In this document: positions 1 through 9,787 of the stretch, piece after piece
How positions within the stretch are numbered: the stretch's first letter is position 1
Layout: the number at the start of each line of letters is the position of its first letter
From: Lunularia cruciata
Lineage: Eukaryota; Streptophyta; Marchantiopsida; Lunulariales; Lunulariaceae
Assembly: GCA_948567375.1 (NCBI GenBank)
Contig: OX419762.1
Location: 27,161,465 to 27,225,464, forward strand
DNA: 64,000 bases
Direction: 5' to 3'
Program-made: the position numbers and the translations under genes
Notes under the pieces: model-generated
What the model was told of the DNA's origin: nothing
What the model saw: only the letters and a program-made list of their open reading frames with translations
Databases searched by the model: none

Positions 1-695
1 TGTAGAGAGTACAAAGATATTATACCTAAATCCAAAGAAGAAGAGCAACCATGATGTTCTTGGAGATGCTAACATTTGAGAGGGAGGATATATGGTGCAC
101 ACCTTTTTGCAAAATTTATAATTTTTTTCATTTTGTTATTTTTTGATAGAAGAAGACACTTATAGCTTCATGTTTAGGGAAAAAGAAATCGTTTATGAGT
201 ATTCTTTGGAATCATTTATGTACCTATTTTGAAGCAAAGAATGCATCATCAAAGATAGAATATATATTAAGAAGTCAAGTCTAAAGAAGAGTACAAGTAC
301 ACAAATCTTTGCCATTAAATATTTTCTGAATCAATGAACATACATTGATTTAAATCACACCACTATTAAGGATATAAAGAATTGTCACCAAAAGCTTATG
401 GTGCCACTTGGAGATTTTTCATTTGTGGAGAGTGATGCCTTGCACACTAAGGATTATTAAAAAAGAATCCATGTCTATAAAAACAACTACTAATTGATTA
501 GTTTTCACTTTTGCCAATATATCTTTGTGGTAACATCTTTGAAGAGTGCTTAAGTAATACTTCTCTTTGTAGTTGTTAGTCTCTTTGTTGAAAAAGAACA
601 ATATTTTCATATGGCCAAAGCAAAGAAAATTGGTAGGAAGATTCTTGAGGTGATCCTTTGATGCCAAGAGAGATCTCAATTAGAGCTAGGAGTGA
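1..695. other. Unassigned AT-rich sequence
   Basis: No gene or recognisable element is visible here. All frames contain many stops and I find no match to the other repeats in the window. The right boundary is where a family A LTR remnant begins abruptly. The sequence is probably old transposon debris, but that is inference from its composition and neighbours. Confidence 0.4.
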
Positions 696-838
696 TCTAG
701 TGAGCAATGTCCTGAGTCTTGGAGTGTTAGCCTTGGAGGAGTATGATGGAGTTGGGGTTCCTTGCATTCTTAGTCCATGGTGTGCTACCATAACAGCCAT
801 CAGAGGTTCATCTTGAGTGAGAGACAAGCCGGCTCACA
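696..838 (+). repeat. 3' end fragment of a family A LTR
   Basis: The last 140 or so bases of the family A LTR are present. They run from CTAGTGAGCAATGTC through the conserved CTTGGAGTGTTAGCC block to the LTR end CCGGCTCACA at 829-838. The same block ends the LTRs at 5,332-6,022, 28,535-29,220, 32,855-33,542 and 39,989-40,678. The upstream 550 bases of the LTR are missing, so this copy is 5' truncated. The leader of the same element follows directly. Confidence 0.85.
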
Positions 839-1310
839 ATTTTTGGTTCCATTCTCTAGAAGGCAAGATAATGTTCCGTGTACAATTCTATATTAGACAA
901 AAGGGAGCTATGGGAGCTCGCTTGGAGAGAAATTTAGTGGAGGAGAGGGCTGAACTTATGTTAGAAAACTTGGACCCATTTGTATACCCTATAGTTCATC
1001 ATGATCTCTTTGAGGTGATTTTGTATATCTTGTACACATGAGAGGATTTGGAAAGATTGTATGAGGTGGATTACAAATTTTCAGGGATTAAGGTGATTTG
1101 GGAAAAATATTGAGTTTAAGATCTGGACTTGAAAATTTCTATATATGATAGTTTGGATTATCCTCTAGTTACCACACTTAAACTTAATGTGAGAGCTACT
1201 ATGCGCATTGGGCTAGAATTTTTGAAAGTTGAAAGGGTAAACTGCTCCTGCAACTACATGCTCTCTAGAAAATTGTAAGAGTCTGCCATCTCTTCAAATT
1301 TCAGTGGATT
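839..1310 (+). pseudogene. Family A leader reading frame, copy 1
   Basis: Directly after the LTR a frame reads LEGKIMFRVQFYIRQKG and continues to YILYT, with a TGA at 1,039-1,041. The same frame continues past the stop with EDLERLYEVDYKFSGIKVI. Three other copies (6,023; 33,543; minus 61,232) conserve both halves and the same TGA. I do not recognise the protein. Conservation at the amino-acid level suggests that it was coding, or that it was a structured leader. The primer binding site expected just after the LTR is damaged here by a short deletion. Confidence 0.5.
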
Positions 1311-1655
1311 TTTGTAAAACTTTCCAAGAAAATTAAGTGCATTGTATCCTACCTTTTAACACAAAAATTAGAGAGAGATCATTCTTCTGTATAGAGTTAT
1401 GAGTTTTTAAGTGAGGGGGGTGGTTTTCAAACCAAATCTAAAATATGTGTGTTGAATAGAAAGGTGCCTAGGCCAAATGGCTAAATGAAAAGATCTAAAT
1501 TTTACCAAAAAAAGACACCTTAGAGTTGTGATCAAGTACGCACAATTTCAAAGGATTATGACATACCACTTGAGAGATTTGACTCATTGTGAGGAAGGGT
1601 CAATTCTGCAAAGTTGAGATCTCATGCATGAGGAGTTTGAGAGCAACTAAAAACA

Positions 1656-2123
1656 TGTTTGAGTGTTTAGATTCATCTTGGGAACTTGGAGGGTCATCAA
1701 GGGTGGAAATTAAGACTATGCAAGGTTCCCTAAGACTTTGAGGTGATTGTAGGGGTGGATTTCAGGAAAAGAGAGTTTAGACTAAAATTTGAAGAGAGCG
1801 TTGAGAGGATCCAAAAACATACACTACTTGGAGGAAAGAGTGAGTCTAAGTGCTTTCTATGTGGAGAGAAGGGATATAAGGTTAGTTCATATCCATTGAC
1901 CTCTAAGAGCAAGAGATTAAGAGAAAGGAGAAGGTTACTTGACTTAAGTTTGCATGTTGGACCTTCTTCACCAAGATTGGGAGGGAGAAGATCTACGACC
2001 AAGGAATTGTATGACTTTTATGGAGTTGAAAGACTTCCAAAAGGACATGAGTGTAATAGAGTAAAAGCACTTTTGGAGACTTTAGTGAAAGATATTGGAG
2101 AGAGTCTTAGTATAGCTACATAA
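1656..2123 (+). pseudogene. ORF1 upstream of gag, family A copy 1
   Basis: This is an extra reading frame between leader and gag. The best stretch (1,743-2,123) reads VDFRKREFRLKFEESVERIQK, then a basic region with a knuckle-like KCFLCGEKGYK and a conserved PSSPRLGGRRS. A tail follows with GVERLPKGHEC and VKALLETLVKDIGES. Equivalent frames occur at 6,845-7,332 and 34,402-34,872, and a fragment lies on the minus strand near 60,600. An extra ORF before gag is known in some Tat-lineage elements such as Ogre; whether this one is homologous is unknown. The 5' part is frameshifted and the last cysteine of the first knuckle is tyrosine here. Confidence 0.6.
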
Positions 2124-2385
2124 ATACTATCACTTTCATCAGCTAGTTCTCAAGATTAGTGATAAAAATAATCTTTCAACTTATGAATAAACTATCCATG
2201 AGGGTTCAATTAATATGCACTCTATGATTTGATGTTACTTCAGAAATATTGGAGCAACCTGAACCTTTTATGTTCCCTAGGGTAGATTACTCTCAAATGG
2301 TGTTAGTTATGTACATACTCTATTAGTTATAGAGTGAGAGAAAAGAAAAAGAATTGAGAGAAAAGAAACATAGTGAGGGATCAAG

Positions 2386-3404
2386 ATGGTGAAACTTCCG
2401 ATTTTCTTTGGCAAGGATGGGAAAGATGTGGAGGTCTTTCTGAAAGACTTAAAGACAGTTTGCATAGGGAAAAATGAGAGGAGGAAGAATGAGTGGGCCT
2501 CCTTCTTACCAGATTTATTTGAGGATGCAGCACTTACATGGTATGAGTTAGAATACCAAAAGAGAGAGGAGAGAGATGGGCAAGAAGAGTCTTGGGAGAG
2601 TTTGACTTCAACACTCATTGAGAATTTCCTTCTAGATGAGAGTTATGAGAGATTGATGAGTGAGGTTACCTTTCTCAAACAAGAAGATGGAGAGAAAGTG
2701 AGAGTCTATGTGGAAAGAGTGGAAAAGTTAGAGTCTAGATTTTGCAAAGTGTTGAGGAAGGTGGGGATGATGTGGAGACTACTATGATTGGCACAATGGC
2801 CATGCTCACCACAAATTTTGTGGGAGGATTGAGAACACAAATAAGAAGCAAGGTGAGATATGAGAAACCTTCTTCCAAGGTTGAAGTTATCAAGATTGCA
2901 ATTCGTATGGAGGAGAGTTTGGAAGGAGATGAGAGTGATTTGGTGGTGAAAGAGGCTGTGCATCCTCCTCAAGGTTACAAGTATGGTGGAACTTTTGATA
3001 CTTTGGTGGCAAGGGTTGCACCACAAGAAGTAGTTGCTCCAATTCTTGCAACTCCACCAAAGTATCCACTTCAAACCATCACAAAACAACTTGTAGATCT
3101 CAATATCAATGTGGTGCAACTATTGGAGAAAAGAGAGGTGGATCAAAATGTGAGGAGAGGACCTAGGAGTTATGGAAACTATCCATATAGAGGAGGCCAA
3201 CCAACCAACCATTTCAATGAGAGAAATTTCTTTGGTTTTGGAGGAAGAGGTCACATCCAAAAGAATTGCCCAAATTCCATTTACCATAGAGGAAAGGGTT
3301 ATGAAGGAGCCAATAGAGAGAAAGAAGGAGGTAATGAAACCCAAGTGACTCCTAATCCAAATAAAGATAAGGGGAAAGCATCTTTAGAAGTGGTTGAGAG
3401 TAAA
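2386..3404 (+). pseudogene. gag, family A copy 1
   Basis: The frame starts at the ATG of 2,386 with VKLPIFFGKDGKDVEVFL and continues through WYELEYQ and an ENFL-SYERLMSEV-FLKQ region, typical of a retrotransposon capsid. A frameshift near 2,755 moves the frame to GDDVETTMIGT. The nucleocapsid knuckle at about 3,223-3,270 reads NFFGFGGRGHIQKNCP. Both leading cysteines are replaced by phenylalanine, while copies 2 and 4 keep CFGCGGRGHIQRNC. The knuckle is therefore dead and the copy is a pseudogene. The end is lost at about 3,404. Confidence 0.8.
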
Positions 3405-3489
3405 AGAAATTCTTCCATACATAAGTAATGTGATCAAATCATTCAACATCCTGGTTGTAGTCTTGCCTCATACAATCATCAATTGCAAT

Positions 3490-4300
3490 AGTGGTAGAGT
3501 GGAGTGTATGGAATGGACTCAATTTGAATTTTGATATCATAGTAGGAGCCTACTTCCATGAGTTCATGGTTACATGAGGGTACGGACTGTTAGAGATTAG
3601 AGTGATCAATCAGTACCAAAGTAGAATAAAAAAATTTACTATCAAGAAAGAGTAGAAGATGATCAATTGACGAGGTACACACAAGAATTTGATCATATAA
3701 ATAAACACAGAAGAACCATTGATCATAACTATTTCATTTTGTAACATAGTATCGAGTCAATTTTACCCAATAGATGCCAATTTCAGGTCAATTAAAAAAT
3801 TGCACTCAAGCATTCCTAGACCTTGACAATGAAATTGCTAACCTTGGTGTGAAATCAAGCTAGGACTTGGAAGGGTTATGATCAGTCACCCAAATTTAGT
3901 GGAATAGAGAAGAAGCAGATGGTAGATTGATTGCAACAGTGGCAATAGTATATGAAGTGGACTCAATTTGAATTTTGATATCGTAGTAGGAGCATGCTTC
4001 TATCAGTTCATGATTACATGAGGTTAGGGACTCTTAGAGATTAGAGTGATCAAATAATACCAAAGTAGAATCAAAGAATTGCAATCAAGAAAGAGAAGAT
4101 GATCAATTGATATGATATACACAAGAATTTGATCAGATAAACAAACATAGAAGAACCATTGATTGCAACTATCCATTTTGCAACATATTATAGATTCAAC
4201 TTTACCCAATAGATGCCAATTTGAGATTGATACAAAATTGCACTCAAGCATTCCCAAACCTTCACAAAAAAATTGATCTACTAACCTTGGTGTGAAATGA
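3490..4300. repeat. Imperfect tandem duplication, unit about 442 bp
   Basis: Two diverged direct copies lie at about 3,490-3,855 and 3,932-4,300. Shared blocks include ACTCAATTTGAATTTTGATAT (3,517 and 3,961), TTAGAGATTAGAGTGATCAA, ACACAAGAATTTGATCA, TTTACCCAATAGATGCC and CTAACCTTGGTGTGAAAT. The first copy contains TGTTAGAGATTAG at 3,588, which looks like a Copia-type LTR start, but no LTR end or paired LTR is evident. No protein is recognisable in either copy. Confidence 0.75.
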
Positions 4301-5331
4301 GTGCAACCAATTTTCAGATTATTGTTTGAGTTTGAGTGCATTTGAGTTCTTGTCTCCTTGGAGCTAGAGGAAGATCACAAGTTGGAGGTAGCATGTAGGT
4401 AGGGTTGTAGGCAAGATGCATGTGTTAAGAGAAGATTGCCAATAGCAACAACAATAGGTCGGGATACCAAGAATGAGCTAGTGCAAAACGCACTTGGGTT
4501 CACTACGATTGGAGATTTCACCTCATTTTATGTTCTTGTAACTTGAGTTCTTGTGCTGGATGTTTTGGGTCAAAAACTTTTACACTAGAGGTTCTTGTAT
4601 CAAAAATACTTATTCCAATTGTTCTTCCATAGAGGGTTCTTGTACCAAAAATTCTTGTAGGGAAGAGTTCATGTATTAGAAGGCTCATGTACCACATGTG
4701 ATGGAGCTTTCAAAATAGCCTATATCCTTTGGAAGTAGATAGATTCTTATCCTATCTACTCTTTGTCTTTTCATTTTTTGTTTACTTTTGTGTGTGTTTG
4801 TTCTTGGTTGTGTTCCTTCTATAGCGTTAGTCTATGTTCTTCATGTATTACCTTCTAATTATGTCAAAGGATGTATCTCTTAGGTGTTAGAAGATGTTTT
4901 AGTCAAATCTCTTATGATGTTTTTGCTCTGTTCCTTAGCATGGGTCTACTCATTGGCCACGTCCTCTACTAGAGGAACCTACATTAGATGACATTCCTAT
5001 GGAGGACCTCCCACTCACTATCTCTTCAAATCCTCTCCTAATCTTTCCTCCTAGTTTTCCAACTCCACCTCCACCTCCACCACCACCACTCCTCCCAAAC
5101 TTCCACGCACCACTAATTGATATCCTCCCTCTAGTACCCTCAGCACCTCCTTGTATCCTACCTCACCAATGCCCTATGCAGTAATGCCTTGATTGCCCAT
5201 GGGTAGGAGTAGGTTTGGCACAATATTGAGGATAATCTAGACGCTTATGGATGAGAGCAAAGGCCACCTCTATGCCTATCCTCCTTGACCCACTTCATAC
5301 TCCAACTCTCTCACTACATGCAACCCCGAAC
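4301..5331. other. Unassigned sequence with microrepeats
   Basis: No gene is supported. Repeated short phrases such as GTTCTTGTA with ACCAAAAATT occur at 4,560-4,690. A CT-rich stretch at 5,050-5,090 encodes a proline run in one frame. The right boundary is the sharp start of a family A LTR at 5,332. Confidence 0.5.
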
Positions 5332-6022
5332 TGTAACACCCATTTGTGCATGTGTGTGGTATTGTGATATTTAGCTTGGTATTACAAGTACTTGAGAGAT
5401 ATTATTTATATAGAGATAAAGGATGGTTCTACATTAGTCATGATTAGTTATAGTTAGTCATAGCTAAGATAGAAGGGACCTTACTTTAGAGGAGGTGGAA
5501 AAGATAAGCACCACTATTTTGGATTCTAGTCTGTTGACTTGGTATTATTCCTAAGTGTTTGGCTTTGAGGAAAGAGTTGAGAACTCTTTGGCCCGCAAGC
5601 CTTTTTGTTTTGGATTCTTCTATAGTCCAAGGATAGCCCATGTGAAAGAATCCTTGACTTAGTGGTTGGATCAAGATAAGACCACATGCTAGTGGAATAT
5701 GCCCATGTGAATGGATATTCCTTTATACTTTTTTACTTTATTTGACTTTTAGTCTAGTAACTTGAGTTACTATGGTAATTAGTAACTTTGGTATGTAACT
5801 ATTTCACAAGTATATAAACAAGGAGTGAGTAGGTACTCATCATCCTTTCATTTGCAACTATCTCTCTCTCATTGAGTTCTCTAGTGAGCAATGTCTTGAG
5901 TCTTGGAGTGTTAGCCTTGGAGGAGTATGATGGAGTTGGGGTTCCTTGCCTTCTTAGTCCATGGTGCGCTACCATAATAACCATCAGAGGTTCATCCTAA
6001 GTGAGAGACATGCCGGCTCACA
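5332..6022 (+). repeat. 5' LTR, family A copy 2
   Basis: This 691-bp LTR starts TGTAACACCC and ends CCGGCTCACA, with the usual TG...CA ends. A TATATAAA box lies at 5,811-5,818, followed by the CAAGGAGTGAG segment, so the U3 promoter and R/U5 regions are plausible. Downstream at 6,029 is TGGTTCTGTTGCC, which resembles the tRNA-Asp type primer binding site TGGCGCCGTTGCCGGGGA with several changes. No target duplication can be checked because the partner LTR is missing. Confidence 0.85.
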
Positions 6023-6510
6023 TTTTTGGTTCTGTTGCCATGACCTCTCTAGAAGGCAATATAATGTTCGGCATTCAATTCTACATTAGGTAGAAGGAGG
6101 CTATGAGAGCTCACTTGGAGAGAACATTAGGAGAGTAGAGAGTTGAACTTATGTTAGAGAATCAAGATCCATTTGTATACCCTGTAGTTCATTATGATGT
6201 CTTTGAAGTGATTTTGTACATCTTATACACATGAGAGGATTTAGAGAGATTGTGTGAGGTGGATTGCAGATTTTGGGGATTAAGGTGATTTTGGGCAAAA
6301 TCTCAAGTTTGAGATCTGAACTTGAAACTTCTACACATGATAGCTTAGATTATCTTTTAGTTATCATACTTAGAATTATTGTGAGATCTATTATGTATAT
6401 TGGGCTAGAATTTTTGAAAGTTGATGGGGTAAATTACTCCCGCAACTGCATGCTCTCTAGAAAATTGTATAGAGTCTGCCATTTCTTTAATTTTCAGTAA
6501 ATTGTTGTGA
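6023..6510 (+). pseudogene. Family A leader reading frame, copy 2
   Basis: The leader after the LTR encodes a degraded version of the same frame as copy 1: LEGNIMFGIQFYIR, then ENQDPFVYPVVHYDVFEVI and YILYT, with the shared TGA at 6,232-6,234. A second stretch at 6,264-6,500 reads LGIKVILGKISSLRSELE and GLEFLKVDGVNYSRNCML. Extra stops and a frameshift separate the two. The function is unknown. The match between copies is at protein level in one continuous frame in copy 1. Confidence 0.5.
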
Positions 6511-6844
6511 AACTTTCCAAGAAAATTCAGTACATTATATTCTACCTACTGACACAAAAATTAGAGAGAGATTATTGTTGAGCAGGGAGTTATGAGTTTT
6601 TCAAGTGAGGGGGGTAGTTTTCAGACCAAATCTGAAATATGCATGCTAAATAGAAAGGTGTCTAGGCCAAACGGCTCAATGAAATTATATTTAATTTGGC
6701 AAGGAGGGACAATTTGGAGTTTTAATCACGTCTAAATAATTTCAGAGGACTGTCACGTACAAGTTGAGAGGTCTGAGTGAAATTGTGAGGAAGGGTCAAT
6801 TCTGCAGAGTGGAGATCTCATGCATGAGGAGTTTGAGTGTTTAG

Positions 6845-7332
6845 ATTCATCTTGGGAACATGGAGAGTCACCAAGAGTGGAAATTGAGACTATGCAATGC
6901 TCCCCAAGGGTTTGAGATGATTGTATGGGTGGATTTGAGGAAAAGAGATTTTACAATAGAATTTGAAGAGAGTGTTGAGAGGATCCAAAAACCTACGCCA
7001 CTTGGAGGAAAGAGTGAGTCTAAGTGCTTTCTATGTGGAAAGAAGGGACAAAAGGCAAGTTCATGTCCGTTGACCTTTGAGAGTAATAGATTGAGTGAAA
7101 GGAGAGACTTACTTGACTTGGGTCTGCATGTTGGACCTTCTTCACCAAGATTGGGAGGGAGAAGAACTAAGACCAAGAGTTGTGTGAGGTTTGTGGAGTT
7201 GAAGGACTTCCAAAAGGACATGAGTGTAGTGGAGTAAAATCACTTTTGGAGACTTTGGTGAAAGATCTTGGAGAGAGTCTAAGTACAGCTACAGAAATAT
7301 TACCACCTTCATCAGCGAGTTCTCAAGACTAG
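6845..7332 (+). pseudogene. ORF1 upstream of gag, family A copy 2
   Basis: The frame from 6,860 reads HQEWKLRLCNAPQGFEMIVW, then DLRKRDFTIEFEESVERIQK and the knuckle KCFLCGKKGQKASSCP. This is a CX2C...C arrangement with glutamine where a CCHC knuckle has histidine. GPSSPRLGGRR follows. A frameshift near 7,180 shifts the tail, whose other frame retains VCGVEGLPKGHECSGVK, a second C/H-rich cluster. The ORF lies about 230 bases before the gag start. I do not recognise a named family beyond an extra-ORF position typical of some Tat elements. Confidence 0.6.
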
Positions 7333-7564
7333 TGATGGAGATGATCTTTCAACTTATGGATAAACTATCCATGAGGGTTGGATTAATATGCACTCTAGGA
7401 TTTGATGTTGCTATAGAAATCTTGGAGCAATTTGAGGCTTTTGTGTCCCCTAGGGTGGATTACTCTCAAATGGTGTTAGTCATGCACATACATCTTATTA
7501 TTTTAGAGTGAGAGAAAAAAAAAAGAAAAAAAATTGAGAGAAAGAAAGATAGTGAGAGGTTAAG

Positions 7565-9047
7565 ATGGGGAAACTTCCGGTTTTCTTTGGCAAGGATGGA
7601 GAAGATGTGGAGGTCTTTGTGCAAGACTTCAAGAGAGCTTGCATAGGAAAGAATGAGAAGAGGAAAAATGAGTGGGCCTCATTATTACCAGATTTCTTTG
7701 AGGATGTAGCACTTACATGGTATGAGTTAGAATACCAAAAGAGAGGAGAGATAGGCAAGAAGAGTCTAGGGAGAGTTTGAATTTAGCACTCATTGAGAAC
7801 TTTCTTCCAAATGAGAGTTATGAGAGATTGATGAGTGAGGTTACCTTTCTCAAGCAAGAAAATGGAGAGAAAGTGAGAGTCTATGTGGAAAGAGTAGAAA
7901 AGTTAGAGTCAAGATTTCACATAGTGTTGAGGAAAGGTGGGGATGATGTGGAGACTACTATGATTGGCATAGGGGCCATGCTCACCAAGAATTTTGTGGG
8001 AGGGTTGAGACCACAAATAAGAAGCAAGGTGAGATATGAGAAACCTTCTTCCAAGGTTGAAGCTATCAAAATCGCAATTCGTATGGAGGAGAGTTTGGAA
8101 GGGGATGAGAGTGATTTAGTGGTGAAGGAGATTGTGCATCCTCCTCAAGGCTACAAGTATGGTGGAACTTCTAATACTTTGGTGGCCAAGTTTTGCACCA
8201 CAAGTAGTAGTTGCTCCAAGTCTTGCACCTCCACCAAAGGATCCACTTCAAACCATCACATAACAACTTGCAGATCTTAAAATCAATGTGCTGCAACTAT
8301 GGGAGAAGAGAGAGGTGGATCAGAATGTTGGGAGAGGGCATAGGAGTTATGGAAATTATCCATATAGAGGAGGCCAACCCGCCAACAATTTTGATGATAG
8401 AAATTGTTTTGGTTGTGGAGGAAGAGGCCATATCCAAAGAAATTGCCCAAATTCCACTTACCATGGAGGAAAGGGTTATGAGGGAGCCAATAGAAGGAAA
8501 GAGGGAGGTAGTGAAACCCATGTGACTCTTGATCCAGAAAAAGGTAAGGGGATAGCATCCATAGATGTGGTTGAGAGCAAGTATGAGAAGGGAGAGTGCT
8601 CAAAGTCCAAGGGTCTTAATTTGGATCTTTTGGCATAAGAGAAGAAGAGAGCTAATTTTGCAAAGGATCTATACTCTTCTCAAGGATTTACTCCTAGCCA
8701 AGATACTCCTATGTCTACTAGGAGCACTTGCACAAGCACTCCAACACCATCAACAACAAAGACTCTATTGGAGAAGTTGGGGATGGAGGACTTCTTGATC
8801 TCAAAGCAACAATGGAACTATAATGTCTTGGAGGATGTTGGTAGTCACAAGGCTAACATCCCAATGGGCCAATTGATTGCTTTGAACCCTACTATGAGAA
8901 AGGAGCTTAGAGATGGTTTGAGTTCTACAAGGAGCAAGAGGAAGAAGAAGGCAAAAGCTCCAATATCAATGGGGTTGGTGGATGCCAAGCCAACACCATG
9001 GGAGGCTTGTGAATATGCCTCCAAGATTGATGTGAGAGTGAATGGTC
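7565..9047 (+). pseudogene. gag and protease linker, family A copy 2
   Basis: The ATG at 7,565 opens GKLPVFFGKDGEDVEVFVQD; a frameshift near 7,770 moves to LALIENFLPNESYERLMSEV. Two more frameshifts near 8,190-8,290 precede the nucleocapsid region. The knuckle at about 8,402-8,446 is intact (CFGCGGRGHIQRNC). A TAA at 8,636-8,638 replaces a CAA that is intact in the 36-kb copy, a C-to-T change. The frame then runs through KLGMEDFLISKQQWNYNVLE to KIDVRVNG, where the inverted LTR begins. Confidence 0.8.
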
Positions 9048-9739
9048 TATGAGCCGGTCTGTCTCTCACTCAAGATAAACCTCTGATGGCTATTATGGTA
9101 GTGCACCATGGACTAAGAAGGCAAGGAACCCCAACTCCATCATACTCCTCCAAGGCTAACACTCCAAGACTCAAGACATTGCTCACTAGAGAACTCAATA
9201 AGAGAGAGTTAGTTGCAAATAAAAGGATGATGAGTACTTCCTCACCCCTTGTTTATATACTTGTGAAATAGTTACGTACCAAAGTTACTAATTACCATAG
9301 TAACTCAAGTTACTAAATTAAAAGTCAAGTAAAGTCAAAAAGTAGAAAGGAATATCCATTCACATGGGCATATTCTCCTAAGCATGTGGTCTTATCTTGA
9401 CCCAACCACTAAGTCAAGGATTCCTTCACATGGGCTATCCTTGGACTAAAGAAGAATCCAAAACAAAAAGGCTTGCGGGCCCAAGAGTTCTCAACTCTTT
9501 CCTCAAAGCCAAACACCTAGGAATAATACCAAGTTAACACACTAAAATCCAAAATAGTGGTGCTCATCTTTTCTACTTCCTCTAAAGTAAGGTCTCCTCT
9601 ATCTTAGCTATGAATAACTTTAGCTAACCATGACTAATATAGAACCATCCTTTATCTCTATATAAATAATATCTCTTAAGTACTTGTAATACCAAGCTAA
9701 ATATCACAATACCACACACATGCACAAATGGGTGTTACA
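9048..9739 (-). repeat. 3' LTR, family A copy 3
   Basis: On the minus strand this 692-bp block starts TGTAACACCC at 9,739 and ends at 9,048 with a slightly changed GGCTCATA. It aligns along its length to the LTRs at 5,332, 28,535 and 39,989. The last integrase codons and a short purine-rich stretch lie just inside at 9,740-9,790, as expected for a 3' LTR. Confidence 0.85.
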
Positions 9740-9787
9740 TTTACCCCCGGACTAAGTTTTCACTTTGTCCTCAAAGTGAAGGTCTCT

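Larger units (their letters stand above)
696..3404 (+). mobile_element. Family A Ty3/gypsy element, copy 1 (truncated)
   Basis: A partial LTR, a leader, an extra ORF (ORF1) and gag follow each other in the same order as in the more complete copy at 32,855-40,678. The copy stops within the gag tail near 3,404, where alignment to the other copies is lost (GGTTGAGAGTAA, then unrelated sequence). Protease, RT and integrase are absent. The polyprotein of this family, seen in other copies, resembles the non-chromovirus Tat/Athila branch: the RT has DGYSG.NQI and FIDD motifs and the protease has LVDGGSAVNA. Lineage assignment is by memory of these motifs and is moderate. Confidence 0.8.
5332..9047 (+). 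mobile_element. Family A gypsy element, copy 2 (5' half)
   Basis: A complete 5' LTR (5,332-6,022) is followed by a leader, ORF1, gag and the start of the protease linker (KIDVRVNG). At 9,047 the plus-strand element is cut and an inverted family A LTR begins. In the full copy this linker continues into the protease (NIKDALVDGGS), so the cut lies just before the protease active site. The tail-to-tail arrangement is most simply read as insertion of the inverted copy into this one, but the matching right half of copy 2 is not seen beyond the inverted copy. Confidence 0.8.

Noticed and set aside
4999-5184. 61-codon plus-strand frame with a proline run
   Set aside because: The proline run comes from a CCA/CCT-rich stretch. 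There is no conserved motif or neighbouring exon, and the sequence lies in transposon debris.
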